Shown here piece by piece: positions 48,124 to 59,663 of a DNA stretch of 64,000 bases (its first letter is position 1; each line of letters starts with the position of its first letter). The translations under genes were made by a program, and so were the position numbers. The notes under the pieces were generated by a model that made no database searches, was not told where the DNA came from, and was given only the letters and a program-made list of their open reading frames with translations. Source of the DNA: Sepioteuthis lessoniana (taxonomy: Eukaryota > Mollusca > Cephalopoda > Myopsida > Loliginidae); the NCBI GenBank assembly GCA_963585895.1, contig OY757934.1, positions 34,145,268 through 34,209,267 on the forward strand, written 5' to 3'.

Positions 48124-48872
48124 GAATTTGGCATAAAAAAATGTGCCATGCTTGTAATGAAAAATGGTAAACGACATATAAATAACGGAATGGAACGACC
48201 AAATCAAGACCAGATTAGAACGCTCGGAGAAAAGGAAACCTACAAATACATCATGAAGGCTGACACCATCAAATAAGTGGAAATGAAAGACAAAATCCAA
48301 AAAGAATATCTACGCTAGAACTAGAAAAGTACTCGAGACAAAACTCTCTAGCAGAAATCTTATCAAAGGAATATATACCTGGGCTGTACCCGTCGTTAGA
48401 TCTTCTGGACCCTTTCTGAAGTGGACCAGAGATGAACTTAAACAAATGGACCAAAGAACAAGAAAACTAATGATTATGCTTAAGGCATTACGTCCCAGAG
48501 ACAACGTTGACAGACTATATGTATCAAGAAAGGGGGGAGGAAGAGGACTTGCCAGCATCAAAGACCGCGTTGACGCATCGATACAACGACTGGAAGACTA
48601 CATAGAAAAATACGAACGAAGACTGATTACAGACATCAGAAAAGATACTGACAACACGATGGACAACAGAATGACAATAACTAGTAAACAAAAATGGGGA
48701 GAAAAACAACTCAATGGGCGTTTTAAACGACTAATAAATAACATCTCACACGAGAAAACCTGGACGTGATCAAGAAAAGGAAACTTTAAGAGAGAAATAG
48801 AATCTCTCCTAATAGCAACACAAAACGAGTCCATAAGAACCAATCATATCAAAACGAGAATTAGAACTTAAA
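48122..48872 (+). mobile_element. R4/Dong-like LINE internal fragment
   Basis: It starts just after RT motif C (MEFGIKKCAMLVMKNGKRHI) and runs through TLGEKETYKYI, an open frame 48446-48769 (MDQRTRKLMIMLKALRPRD...) and KTWT to NESIRTNHIKTRI. It stops before the zinc knuckle, so it lacks both the 5' half and the 3' end. It is homologous to 46730-47440. Confidence 0.8.
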
Positions 48873-49067
48873 ACCCTTTCGATATCTTAACTAATCTATG
48901 CATTCATTTGCAATATATTTTAGAAGTCCTGCTTTGTAAGTTGAAACAATCATAGGTCATATTTAAACTGTTATAAACTATTAGTACAAATACGAGTGGA
49001 AATTGTTCGAAGAAAAATATTTTTATGAAATAATTCAGATGCATATTTTAATGAACTTCTGTAGTTG

Positions 49068-49470
49068 GTCTAGTTTGGGTTTTATGGCATGTCAACTATT
49101 GTAGGTTATTTAATGCCAAATCTATTGTTATACATATAAACAGTTCTATTTCAAGCAATTCAGTTCGGCATAAGTACACAGTTTAAATATCAAAAACGGT
49201 TCTATTTCAAACTATTTACTTTAGGGTAAGTACGCTGTTTAGTTCTATTTTACCAGAAGATAGGAGCCTATCAGGTGCTACCACTCCGGACCAGAGTGGA
49301 CCTGGGAGCGATGGCAATAAAAGAATACTTGGCATTCTCCAAAATTCAAGCATTACTGGAGCCTCACCATCAGATTTTTTTGTGACACCCAGGGCATTCG
49401 TTGGGAGGTGGGTCTTACCTCTTTGCAGAGATGTAGTCGGTGTATTCTGCAGCCCCAACTGACTGGGCCA
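49068..49470 (-). mobile_element. Retroposon E4
   Basis: Same order as E3: SINE C-like tail (49072-49130, GGCATGTCAACTATTGTAGG), two to three minisatellite units, head to 49470. Imperfect duplication TTCTGTAGTTG / TTCTATAGATG. Confidence 0.85.
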
Positions 49471-49689
49471 TTCTATAGATGCAGAAATATGAACATGACA
49501 TAATGTGATAACAGAAATAATTCTAAACTAAAAGAAAAACTGTGATTATTTTTCAGAAACCTCTTTGTTGCGAGTATTTCATCTTTCGACTTTTTCAAGT
49601 ATGTAGAATTCTTGAACACCACTCGATCATGAGCATCCAATAAGCGCCAAATATAGAACTGATGGAATATAATGGCCGAGGGATTTCCT

Positions 49690-50115
49690 TTTATACCTTT
49701 GGGTTTAGTTAGGCTGAGAACCTTTCGGCTCAGTGCATGGGTTACTTAGGTGCAACATTAACATAGGTGTTTACTCGCCCGCGCGGAGCGGACGTGTCAC
49801 TCAGAGATGTCACAATAGCCCCGATAGGAAACGGGGCTAGCAAGTGCGAATGCCATCATGCACCAGAAGCGCGCGGAGGATTTTGGGATCTTGAAAAAGT
49901 CAGTTAGTAGAGTTGAGTCCTGCGTCGGGAGAAGACGGTTGATTTTCGCTTGCTCGCGGAGGCCTTGGGCAGGTGGTGCACGAGATGGGGTGGGGTCAGA
50001 TGAAAAAGACAGAATAGAAAGAATGTGTATCTCTCTCCTTATGTCGAAGAACCTTTAAACTCAAAGGTAATAAAAAGTTTCGTACCTGAACCAAGAAGTC
50101 GTAAGTGTTTTTCGT
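49690..50115. other. GC- and CpG-rich island, unclassified
   Basis: It stands out from the AT-rich surroundings, with CTCGCCCGCGCGGAGCGGAC and GAAGCGCGCGGAGG. It may be an LTR-like or other repeat, as the end near 50080-50110 has AATAAAAAG followed by TTTTTCGTGTTTCGAG. No pol III boxes, ORF of known family or target duplication was found. Confidence 0.4.
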
Positions 50116-51222
50116 GTTTCGAGATCCTATGTTCTATATATATATATATGTATGAACATTATATGTCCATTTCACACATAGCCGTATCTGGCTATGGTAT
50201 ACTGACATAATCTGTCTCATAATATAGGAGTGAAGGAATATTTTGAACGTCAAAATCTCTATCTTTTGTATAAATAGACGGTGTCAATTGATGGTCTGGT
50301 AACCCCAATAGTTGATCCCATGACCAACAGTAACCTCAAAGGTCAATGTCACATAGTCTGTGTTGGAACCCGAGTCAACTCAATATCTATTTAAAAAATC
50401 ACATTTCTGAATTTTCCGTTTCGTTGTGATCCTTGAACACGAGCAAGAAATTTGCGCAGCGTTCGTTATAATAGTATAGATTTAACAACGGCAATTACTA
50501 TACACTGCTGTGCATTTCTTCCTATAAGGATTTTGCCATTATCCTTTCATTACTCATCTAATATCAATCTCTGCACTATCAATCTTCTCTTCCATCTTCT
50601 AAATTAGTTGCCCTTGATAACAATTCAATTTACACAGCTACCATGACTTATTCGTTTACATAGTGGGAAACGAAATAATTAAAATCAATATTCCTTACAA
50701 AATGTCATTCATGTCTTAAGAAAAAATTTTAAAAAGTGGTGATAAAAAAACAAAATAAAACCGAAAAGTTTCTCTATTTCTTCACTGCAGAAAATGTTCA
50801 TCTGTCTGAGAGAATTAGTTTACTGTGTTGTTGTGAGGCGCGATAAATCGTTAGATTTATCGGCTACAAAATCAACAAAACATTTTTTCAACAAATGAAA
50901 AAGACAATATTCATTATCTTGTTCAATGAAGCAAATCAATCGAATCTTATATTAAGTACCGCAATCTGGACTTTTCTTAATTCTTAATTCTTCCTCGTAA
51001 ATATTTGGCTAGAATATTTGTAAAGAAAGAAATTCTTATTTTGTGCAGTAACCTTTATATAAAAGTAGTACATTACTACATTATGAGTAGCTTAGATTAA
51101 TTTCTAAGCTTCAAAATAGTCAATCAAGAAAGGATTGAAATGAAAGGAATGTTTTCTAAATTTCAACGCCTATACGCAGTTTTACCCAAGCGTTTGAGAA
51201 ATTTGAACAGTGCGTGTGAATC
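50116..51222. other. No recognised feature
   Basis: AT-rich sequence up to the target site of SINE F. Confidence 0.6.
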
Positions 51223-51243
51223 AGATATTTCTGTTACGAATCT

Positions 51244-51479
51244 ATGTATGGCACTAGACCTTGGTGTTTAGTTCAAGCCATAACCCGGCATTTGGGTTCG
51301 TGAAACTGCTTGCCTTAGGCTCACATTGCACCAAGTGAGCCGATGAGCAGCATAGACCAGCAGGGTTCGAGTCTCGGCTTGTTCCCGACCATCCCCTCCC
51401 CTTTATCCCCACTTTAATCGGCCTTCGGGCTTTTGACCATGTGTCAAGTCGTGTCTGGTGGGAGGCAGCGACAAATAAA
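51244..51479 (+). mobile_element. SINE of a further family (SINE F)
   Basis: 236-bp insertion between ATATTTCTGTTACGAATCT (ending 51243) and ATATTTCTGTTACGACTCT (ending 51500), a 19-20 bp duplication with one mismatch. The head has GCTTGCCTTAGGCTCAC and B-box-like AGGGTTCGAGTCTCGG; the body is C-rich (CCATCCCCTCCCCTTTATCC). It shares no core with SINEs A-D. Confidence 0.8.
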
Positions 51480-51621
51480 CAGATATTTCTGTTACGACTC
51501 TTTAGGAGCGATAACTATTTTGGGTCGGGGTGTAAACAGTAAGCAAGTTAATATAGACCATTCTTGGATTATAGGTGATTTTATAAGGCTGTGTTTAGCG
51601 ATTTTCATATTACTCTGAAAT

Positions 51622-52445
51622 GATAGAGGATGCACGTTGAAAAATGACAGAGGATTCGCATTAAAAAATGATAGTCGATGCACATTAAAAATGATGGAGG
51701 ATGCGCATAAAAACTGATTGAGCATGTGCGTTTAAAATGATAAAGGATGTGCGTTTAAAAATGAAAGAGGTTTCGCATTAAATATGAAAGAGGGTTCCCA
51801 TTAAAAATGATAATGGATGCACATTAAAATGAGGAGTGTCTGCGCATTAAAATGTTAACGGATGCGCATTAAAAGATGATAGTGCCCGTGGTGTAATGGT
51901 TATCGTCGTAGGAAATGGACACGACGACACGAGTTCAAATCCTCGACGAGACTGATTGTATTTCGCATAGCACTAATACTCTTGGGAAAGGTATGAATCC
52001 AATTATTCTCCCTCCAGCTATGGGTAAATAGTAGGACACACTGGGTTCTTTAGCCTTGGTGAGGCAAGTAGTCTAAGAGAAGGAAAACTCTGAATTCAAA
52101 CCTGTTAAAAAATTGATCTTGTGTCATATCCTGCTTGAGCGGAGGGGTTGTTAAATAGGATTAAAAGATGATAGTGCAATCGTATTAAAAATGACCGAGA
52201 ATGTGCACAAAAATGATGAAGTAAGAGCAGTTAAAATGACAGAGGAAGAACATTAACGATGATAGTGGATGTGCATTAAAAATGACAGAGGAAGCGTATA
52301 AAAATGATTGAGGATGTTCATTAAAAATGGTAGAAGATGCAAATGAAAAATGATAGAGAATGCACATTAAAATGATAGAGAATGTGTATCACAAAATGAT
52401 AAGGTGGTGTGCATTAAAAGTGGTAGAAGATGCGTATTAAAAATA
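51622..52445. repeat. Degenerate 22-24 bp minisatellite hosting SINE A4
   Basis: Unit like AAAATGATAGAGGATGCGCATT with many variants, about 23 units excluding the SINE at 51885-52159. It produces methionine/histidine-rich open frames on the minus strand that are not genes. Confidence 0.9.
51885..52159 (+). mobile_element. SINE A4 inside a degenerate minisatellite
   Basis: Complete except for a short deletion in the tail. Perfect 17-bp target duplication ATTAAAAGATGATAGTG at 51868-51884 and 52160-52176. The duplicated target is one repeat of the surrounding array. Confidence 0.93.
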
Positions 52446-54126
52446 TCTGCGGCGAAAACGTACTGAAAGTTTAAGAAAATGTTTTACGGTAAAGCAATGA
52501 ACCAACGAAATACTTGTTTGCGATATTAACGCTTCAAGAAAAGATGAATATCTATTGACGACGATAGGAATGAAACTCGAAAACATTTTTAAAATGCGTG
52601 AAAGTTTTTATATACAGATCGTAAACAAACAATCTATTATGATTATGGAATCGTAGAATTGTCCTACCAGGCCGTTGAACATATTTTGGTAGGCGTTTTG
52701 AACGTGAGACTAATTGTTGCAGAATTTGTTTGTTGACAAATATCACTTTGCAAGATCAAACAAGAGATTATTCGCAACTTCATTACTAAATTAATAACTT
52801 GTGATGATTTGTGAATAAATGATTTAGATACTTAGATAAAGCACCTGTTCGTTTGGAAGTCTCCAGAAACAAAAAAGAAAAAGTTTCTAGTAACGATGAG
52901 GATTTCTAAAAAACATTGACGGTATAGCAACAAAGAAGAGGTTATTTATAAACGGTTTAAGAGACCCACTCAAAATCACTGGAGATGTTCGACACAATTA
53001 AATTTAAAGACCTCTCACAATATACGGATTCTTGGAAAAATGACAGAGATAATCATTTATAGTTTGGTTTGGCTTCTTTGTTTAATGGAATATCAACCTT
53101 TATAGGTTATTTAATGCCAAAGCCATTCTCCGAGAAGAACAGTAGTGGTATTATTTAACCCATAGCTGGAAGGATAAGGGGGCTCATACCTTTCCCAAGG
53201 GTATTTGCCTGAAAGTGAACGTAATAGCTCGACTGGAGTACGAACTCGCATACTACGATTCCGCAGTCCATCGCTTTAACCATTACACCACGAGGGCACC
53301 CCCGTATAATCTTTTATGTATCCAAACTGAATATTTCAAAAGAAAAGGTAAAAACTTGAAGTTAAGTTAATCCTCTTGACTTTACGAGTTGTAATTTGTA
53401 AATTACAAAAATTTAGAAAGTCACTTTATTTTAAACCTCCTAAACTAAAGGTTGGACCATTTTTTTTATTGCTGTGCACATACGTGTCTTATGTGTGCGT
53501 GTAAAATACAAAAAAAAATTATGAATTATGCTGCATATTATTTAAGACTTTAGCTTGGATGTTCATACAGTATGGTCACTTCTGTAGAGAATATTTGTGA
53601 GCCATTCAGAGTAAGTTTATCAACATGAGGTTTATCTGTATTCTAGCCTTGTTCAAGACTAGGTTTAACTTAATATTTTCCATATGTAGGAGTTCAAAAA
53701 TCACCAGAATCATTATAATCTTATAACTCCTGAACAAGTTGAATAACTGTTCTTTTTGCGTTCGCTATAAGGGTATCATGAATTTTAAAATCCCGTTTCA
53801 AAAGAATAATGTATTTTTTTCTGTAAGTAGACATTTTCCTGTTTCTTAATTTGCTTGTTTGAAAAAATAGTCACCAAGTGGACACTATTCCACGGCGACA
53901 ACTTTAGGTAAAAATCAACAAAGATTTATGATTAATACATTTTTGTAAAGAAAATACATTTCCATGGAGAATTGAAATCAGTAAATGACAAATCCTTTTT
54001 AACGTTCAATTCCAAAAGAGATGTGGTTATTCAACATTATAAAATTGACAATACTTCAGTCAAGAAGAGAAATAACATTTCTTTCTCCTCCTTTCTTATA
54101 AAGAAATAATCTTCTCTCTTTCTTTC

Positions 54127-54130
<4 letters not shown>
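52446..54130. other. No gene recognised apart from SINE C4
   Basis: AT-rich sequence with short frames only. Confidence 0.6.
53060..53303 (-). mobile_element. SINE C4
   Basis: Complete minus-strand copy. Head GGTGCCCTCGTGGTGTAATG, B-box-like GCGAGTTCGTACTCC, central block ATACCCTTGGGAAAGGTATG, tail GGCATTAAATAACCTATAAA. Imperfect duplication ATAATCATTTAT / ATAATCTTTTAT. Confidence 0.9.

Positions 54131-54159
<29 letters not shown>
54131..54159. repeat. (AT)n microsatellite
   Basis: Preceded by a CTTT-rich tract; a second short AT run lies at 54886-54904. Confidence 0.9.
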
Positions 54160-54162
<3 letters not shown>

Positions 54163-54315
54163 TACCATGTACAGATAATTTGAGACAATTATAAAGAAAC
54201 ATAAACACGAGCAGAAACTCACATACATTTACATTTTTATGTATATCCATTTATAACGTATTTAAATAAGCTTTGACTGCCCTAGTTGTTTAAAAAATGT
54301 GCATACGGTGAGCGG

Positions 54316-54854
54316 TGGTGTCCTCGTGGTGTCCTCGCGGTGTAATGCCTAAAGTACAGGACTGCGGAATTGTAATCTGCTAGTTCGAACTAAAATCACG
54401 CTATTACGTTCACTTTCGGACAAATACTCTTGGGATAGGTATGGACCCCCTCATAGCATATTTACCCAACCCCTCCGCTCGGGCAGGATATTACACAAGG
54501 TCAATTTTTAAGAAGGGTTTAGCAGGTTTGAATTCAGAGTTTTCCTTCTCCTAGACTAGTTGCCTCACCAAGGCTGAAAAACACAGTCTACACTACTATT
54601 TACCCATAGCTGGAGGGAGAATAATTGGATTCATACCTTTCCCAAGAGTATTAGTGCTATGTGAAATGCAATCAGCATCGTCCAGGATTTGAACTCGTGT
54701 CGCCGTGTCCATTTCCTACGACGACAACCATTACACCACGGGCATCATGTACTCCCTTATACTCCCAACTACGTTTTAAATAGTACCACTATTATCCTTC
54801 TAGAAGGATGGATTTAGCATTAAATAACCCAAGAAGGTTGATATGCCATTAAAG
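54316..54854 (+). mobile_element. SINE C5, split by SINE A5
   Basis: Plus-strand halves 54316-54452 (GTGTCCTCGCGGTGTAATGC...) and 54749-54854 (...TTAAATAGTACCACTATTAT, GCATTAAATAACCCAAGAAG). Imperfect outer duplication GCATACGGTGAGCG / GCATATGCTGAGCG. Confidence 0.85.
54456..54748 (-). mobile_element. SINE A5 nested in SINE C5
   Basis: Minus-strand copy, head near 54745 (CGTGGTGTAATGGTTGTCGT region) and tail at 54456. It splits a plus-strand SINE C whose halves are 54316-54452 and 54749-54854. Confidence 0.88.
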
Positions 54855-54924
54855 CATATGCTGAGCGCGTATATACACACAAGGATATATATATATATAT
54901 ATATGGATGAACTCAAAATTTCTA

Positions 54925-55582
54925 CTATGAGCAGGATTCGACAAAAGGTCATTTTTTAAGCAGAGTTTAGCTGGTTTGAATTCAGTTTTTCTTCTCTAAG
55001 ACTATTTGTCTGGTTGAAGCTAAAAAGCCCAGCTGCCCTACTCAAATTAGCGGAGAGAAGAAATTGATTTATGTGTTTCCCAAGATCATTAGTGGGGAGA
55101 GAAGAGATAGATTTATGCATTTCCGAAGATTATTTGTGGGGAGAGAAGAGATAGATTTATGCATTTCCGAAGATTATTTGTGGGGAGAGAAGAGATAGAT
55201 TTATGCATTTCCGAAGATTATTTGTGGGGAGAGAAGAGATAGATTTATGCATTTCCGAAGATTATTTGTGGGGAGAGAAGAGATAGATTTATGCATTTCC
55301 GAAGATTATTTGTGGGGAGAGAAGAGATAGATTTATGCATTTCCAAAGATTATTTGTGGGGAGAGAAGAGATAGATTTATGCATTTCCGAAGATTATTTG
55401 TGGGGAGAGAAGAGATAGATTTATGCATTTCCGAAGATTATTTGTGGGGAGAGAAGAGATAGATTTATGCATTTCCGAAGATTATTAGGGTAAAGTGAAA
55501 TGCTATCCACCTCGTTCACGATTTCAATTGGGGTTGTTGACTCCATTTCCAACGTTGATAACCATTAGACCAAACACGTATT
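54925..55582 (-). mobile_element. SINE A6 with an internally amplified core
   Basis: Diverged minus-strand SINE A. The tail part is 54925-55050 (AGCAGGATTCGACAAAAGGT; GAATTCAGTTTTTC). The head part is 55483-55582 (AAATGCTATCCACCTCGTTC; GATAACCATTAGACC). Between them the central block has become a 45-bp tandem array of about nine units. Confidence 0.8.
55094..55482 (+). repeat. 45-bp minisatellite inside SINE A6
   Basis: The unit starts GGGGAGAGAAGAGATAGATT and continues TATGCATTTCCGAAGATTAT, TTGTG. About nine nearly identical units. The preceding imperfect unit (GAGAAGAAATTGATTTATGT, TTCCCAAGATCATTAG) links it to the SINE A core that reads GAATAATTGGATTCATACCT, TTCCCAAGGGTATTAG. Confidence 0.93.
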
Positions 55583-56105
55583 CTTATGTATTAGCTCTTG
55601 TAGAACCAGAAACTGAGTGAAGTATGATAAGAATGATAAAAGAGCTTAATAATGGAAGGACAGAGTGCAGACGGGGCTTAAAGGAAAAACTGACTATATT
55701 TAATCTTAAAATCAGAAAAAAATTGAAAAACGAAAGAGCAGAGTTGCCGACATAATTTAGTGATTTAAATAATTTTTCTGCTTTCTTGTCTTCGGTTGGT
55801 ATAAACATTTAAAACTGAGCAAGCAGAGTAGAGGGATGGTACTGGAAGCTACTGAATCTTGTTAGAGCAGCTGTGAATGGTTAAAAAAATGTGTGTAGGG
55901 ATGAACAAAATGTTTGATTTATTGAAAAGTAAATGTTGTATGAAAATTAGAACATAAAAATTTGGTAGGTGGAAAGTATTGATTGGCTGAAAAACATACA
56001 ATAACAGGAAGCGAAAAAAAAAACTGAGCTGTGTCATGAAAGTAACAATGATTGTATGAAACTTAAAGTAGTTTTTTTTAAATAAACACTTTTAAGTTGT
56101 TTTTG

Positions 56106-56138
<33 letters not shown>
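56106..56138 (+). repeat. (AAT)n array at LINE 5' border
   Basis: About 11 units ending at the LINE fragment that begins AGAACGCTCGGAGAAAAGGA. Confidence 0.95.
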
Positions 56139-57465
56139 GAACGCTCGGAGAAAAGGAAACGTAAAAATACTAGAGCATCTTGGAAGCTGACACCATCAAA
56201 CAAGTGGAGATGAAAGAAGAAATTAAGAAAGAGTATCTCAGGAGAGCCAGAAAGCTTCTTGAGACAAAACTATAGAGCAGAAACCTTATCAAAAGAGTAA
56301 ATAACAGGGTAGTCCTCCTCATAAGATATTCGGGACCATTCTTGAAGTGGACCAGAGAAGAACTTAAGAAAATGGACCAGAGAACAAGAAAACTAATAAC
56401 CATGCATAAGGCCTTACATCCCAGAGATGATGTTGACAGATTATATGGGTCAAGAAAAGAAGGAGGAAGAGGATTTGATAGCATTGAAGTGTTGACGCAT
56501 TAATACAACGACTACATAGAAAAGCGCAGACGAAGACTGATTACAGCCACCAAAAACAATACTGACAACACCAGGACCTACAGAATAATAACCAGAAAAA
56601 ACAAGAATGGGAAGAAAAACAACTCTTTTAAGCGACTAATAAGCAACATCTCACACAAAACCTCCCAAAACACATGGTCATGGCTAAGAAAAGGGAAACC
56701 TTAAGAGAAAAACTGAATCTTTCCAGATAGCAGCACAAAACAATGCAATAAGAACCAATCATATCGAAGCAAGAATAAACAAAATGTAAAAAACAAAAAC
56801 AGCAAATGTAGGTTATGTGGTGATATAGATATAAACCATCAATCACATAATAAGTCAGTGCAGCAAATTAGCACAGAAAGAGTACAAGACTAGACACGAC
56901 TGGGTGGGCATTCAGATCCACTGGGAATTGTGCAAGAAATCTAAACTGACCATACGAACAAATAGTGTATGCACAATTCAGAATCCGTCCTGGAGAATGG
57001 GATTTTGAGATACAAACAGATAACCTAATCTCAGCCAAATGACCATACCTTATAATAATCAACAACAAAAAAACAAACAAAACAAAAACAAAACAAAAAA
57101 CCCCCCAAGAATTTGCAAAATTGTGAACTTTGCTGTCTCGGCTGATCATAGAGTAAAGTTGAAAGAAAATGAAAAGAAGGATAAATACCTTCACCTTACT
57201 TCGGAATTGAAAAAAAACAAACTGTGGAACATAAAAGTGACGTTTATACCAATTGTAATTGGTGCTCATGGTACAGTCACCAAAGGATTATTAAAGGGAC
57301 TAGAGGACTTAAAAATAAGAAGATGAGTGGAGACAATCCAAACTACAACATTATTGAGATCGGCCAGAATACTGAGAAGAGTCTTGGAGACTTGAAGAGA
57401 TTTGCTGTCACTTAAACTTCAGTGAAAGACCATCAGGTAACGCTGATGTGAAAAACTCCCAAAGA
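56139..57465 (+). mobile_element. R4/Dong-like LINE fragment (thumb to 3' end)
   Basis: It begins at the RTLGEKET block and continues with WTREELKKMDQRTRKLI, a zinc-knuckle remnant CRLCGDIDINHQSHN (near 56.81 kb), an endonuclease remnant and VNFAVSADHRVKLKENEKKD (near 57.13 kb). The C-terminus is KVTFIPIVIGAHGTVTKGLL and TTLLRSARILRRVLET. A poly(A/C) tract replaces part of the endonuclease region. It ends in a short AAT run at 57466. Confidence 0.8.
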
Positions 57466-57477
57466 GTAAATAATAAT

Positions 57478-57710
57478 AATGGTGATACCAATTGTAATTG
57501 GCGCACTCGGTAAGGTCACCAAAAGATTGGTAAGGAGAGTGGAGAAATCGGAATAAGAGGACGAGTGGGGACCATCTAAACTAAAGCATTGTTGATATCG
57601 GCTAAAATACTACGGAGAGTCCTAGAGACCCGAGGAAACTTGCTGTCACTCAGACTGTAATGAAAAACCATCAGCTAACGCTGATACGAAAGAGTCTCAA
57701 AAGAGAAATG
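57478..57710 (+). mobile_element. R4/Dong-like LINE 3' end, short copy
   Basis: Only the last about 230 bp of the element: VIPIVIGALGKVTKRLVR, then the RILRRVLETRGNLLSLRL-like block, then GAGTCTCAAAAGAG. It sits directly after the four AAT units that end the previous copy. Confidence 0.75.
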
Positions 57711-57714
57711 ATGA

Positions 57715-58064
57715 TATGCTTAGGAAATGCAAAGTAGGCTATAAGGGAAGAAAAACCATCTACGTAGATAACATTACAATTTTTGCTAAAAATGAAAAAG
57801 AATCATTTCTACAAATAATCAGAATCTTCAACGAAGTTGACGCAGATACCATTTGTAATTCGTGCATTTAGGAGAATCCCCAGAGGTTTGGTAAAGGGAC
57901 TTGAAGATTTGGAAATAAGAGGACAAGTGGAGACCACCCAGACTACAGCATTATTAAGATCGAAGAGAATACTGAGGAAAGTCCTCGAGACTTGAGGAGA
58001 TTTACTGTCACTCTAGTGAGAAGCCATTAGCTAACGCTGGTGTGAAAAACTCTCAAAGAAATAA

Positions 58065-58068
<4 letters not shown>
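57715..58068 (+). mobile_element. R4/Dong-like LINE with internal deletion
   Basis: 57715-57838 matches the RT motif C region (IYVDNITIFAKNEKESFLQI; the second catalytic Asp reads Asn). It jumps at about 57840 to the 3'-end block QIPFVIRAFRRIPRGLVKGL, so about 1.1 kb is missing. It ends in AAATAAAATAAT and an (AT)n array. Confidence 0.72.
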
Positions 58069-58133
<65 letters not shown>

Positions 58134-58142
58134 AGAGAGAGA
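58066..58142. repeat. (AT)n(GT)n(GA)n compound microsatellite
   Basis: Begins at the AT-rich tail of the LINE fragment 57715-58068. A GA-rich tract follows at 58356-58410. Confidence 0.93.
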
Positions 58143-58373
58143 GAAAGTTCACTTTTTCCACTCCAGTCAAAACGTTCTTTCAGTTTACTTGTATATAGGA
58201 TCGAAATATGAAATATTTTTCCTCTTCCAATAATCTCCAGAAATGAACTTTGCCTCGGACAAAATATTCATAAAAAAATTAATCAATTATAAAGAGTAAT
58301 AACAAGAAAATACCAAATGACCCATTAAACATAAATACGCACACTTACATGCACTGAGAGAGAGAGAGAGAGT

Positions 58374-58405
<32 letters not shown>

Positions 58406-58410
58406 GAGAA

Positions 58411-59549
58411 AATGAATTTTGAAAGAGATAGGAACGTGGCAATAAAACTAACATAAAATGTAAAGGAATTTTCCTCTTTTCTGTGGTTGATAAGTATTTA
58501 CAACGTAATTAATATAACAATAAAATAACATTTTTTGAAGAATAATGAAGCCAACAAAAAGAACGACTGTTTGTCAGAAGAGAAAGAGAGGTATTGGTCA
58601 TATTTCGTTGCAAGTTAATAGAATTTAGGTTATTTGTGAACAAAGTTAATAGATAAGAACGACTATCGTCGAATAAAACAAATTATTTTTCTTTCATTCA
58701 TTAAATTCGAATGTAGATGTATATTTGTTTTTGTTTGGGCTTGCTTCATCATTTACTTACAAAACATGATATCAAAATCTAGCAACTAAAATGAAGGTTG
58801 AAAATGGCTTACATGAAATTGATAGTATCCCGAAGTAATGAGGAACTTATTTTTCTGATGAATTTTGAATTATTACATTGCAAAATTCATCAGAATGAAT
58901 AGCCATTAATGGAAACTCTTCGACAGTAGCTCTTAATCTTAAAATCAGAATCTGGACCTATAATCATTTTTGACGTTATCTGAAAGATGCGTATCGATAT
59001 GGATTTGATTAGTTTTGAAATGGAATAATTTTTGTTTGAGAATTTCGGTTTGTTAATTGCTGTGCTTCATAATGAAGATGAAAATTGCTGATATGATTTT
59101 AGATATTCTGTTCCTTTTTTTTCCCTGTAAAATTATCAAACAACCATAGTTAATATATGATTTCAATTATAGTAACGTTATCACAAATTTTTTGAATTAA
59201 CTCTTATATGCGTCCTGTTTGTGCAAACTGAATTAGTATTATTGAACAAGTGTTGAAAAGAAGATAATCTGCATTGAAACCTAAAATAAGGCTTCTTGTT
59301 GACTCAAAAATAAAATTCCAATTTCCAAAAATATTAACAATGAAAACCAGTTTTAATTTATAGAATAATTGAACAATTAGTAAAAATTATGTTCTTTTTG
59401 AACGAAAAGAAAATAACCTTTGAAATAAAGCTTCAACATATTTGAAGCGTTTTTGATTTTTTGTATTTAAGGAGCTGTTAAAATTAAATTTTTGGCATGT
59501 AGTAAAAAACCCACCTTTTTCACGTCGATTTTCGCCCATAGATTCAAGA
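58411..59549. other. No gene recognised
   Basis: AT-rich sequence with one small hairpin listed separately. Confidence 0.6.
58855..58893. repeat. 13-bp stem hairpin
   Basis: CTGATGAATTTTG and CAAAATTCATCAG separated by 13 bases. Confidence 0.7.
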
Positions 59550-59550
59550 A

Positions 59551-59625
<75 letters not shown>

Positions 59626-59627
59626 CT
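59550..59627. repeat. (CT)n(CA)n(AT)n compound microsatellite
   Basis: Three blocks, ending about 35 bp before mariner remnant 2. Confidence 0.95.
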
Positions 59628-59663
59628 TGAATAGCCTCATTAAAAAAATGAAGCTAACATGTA

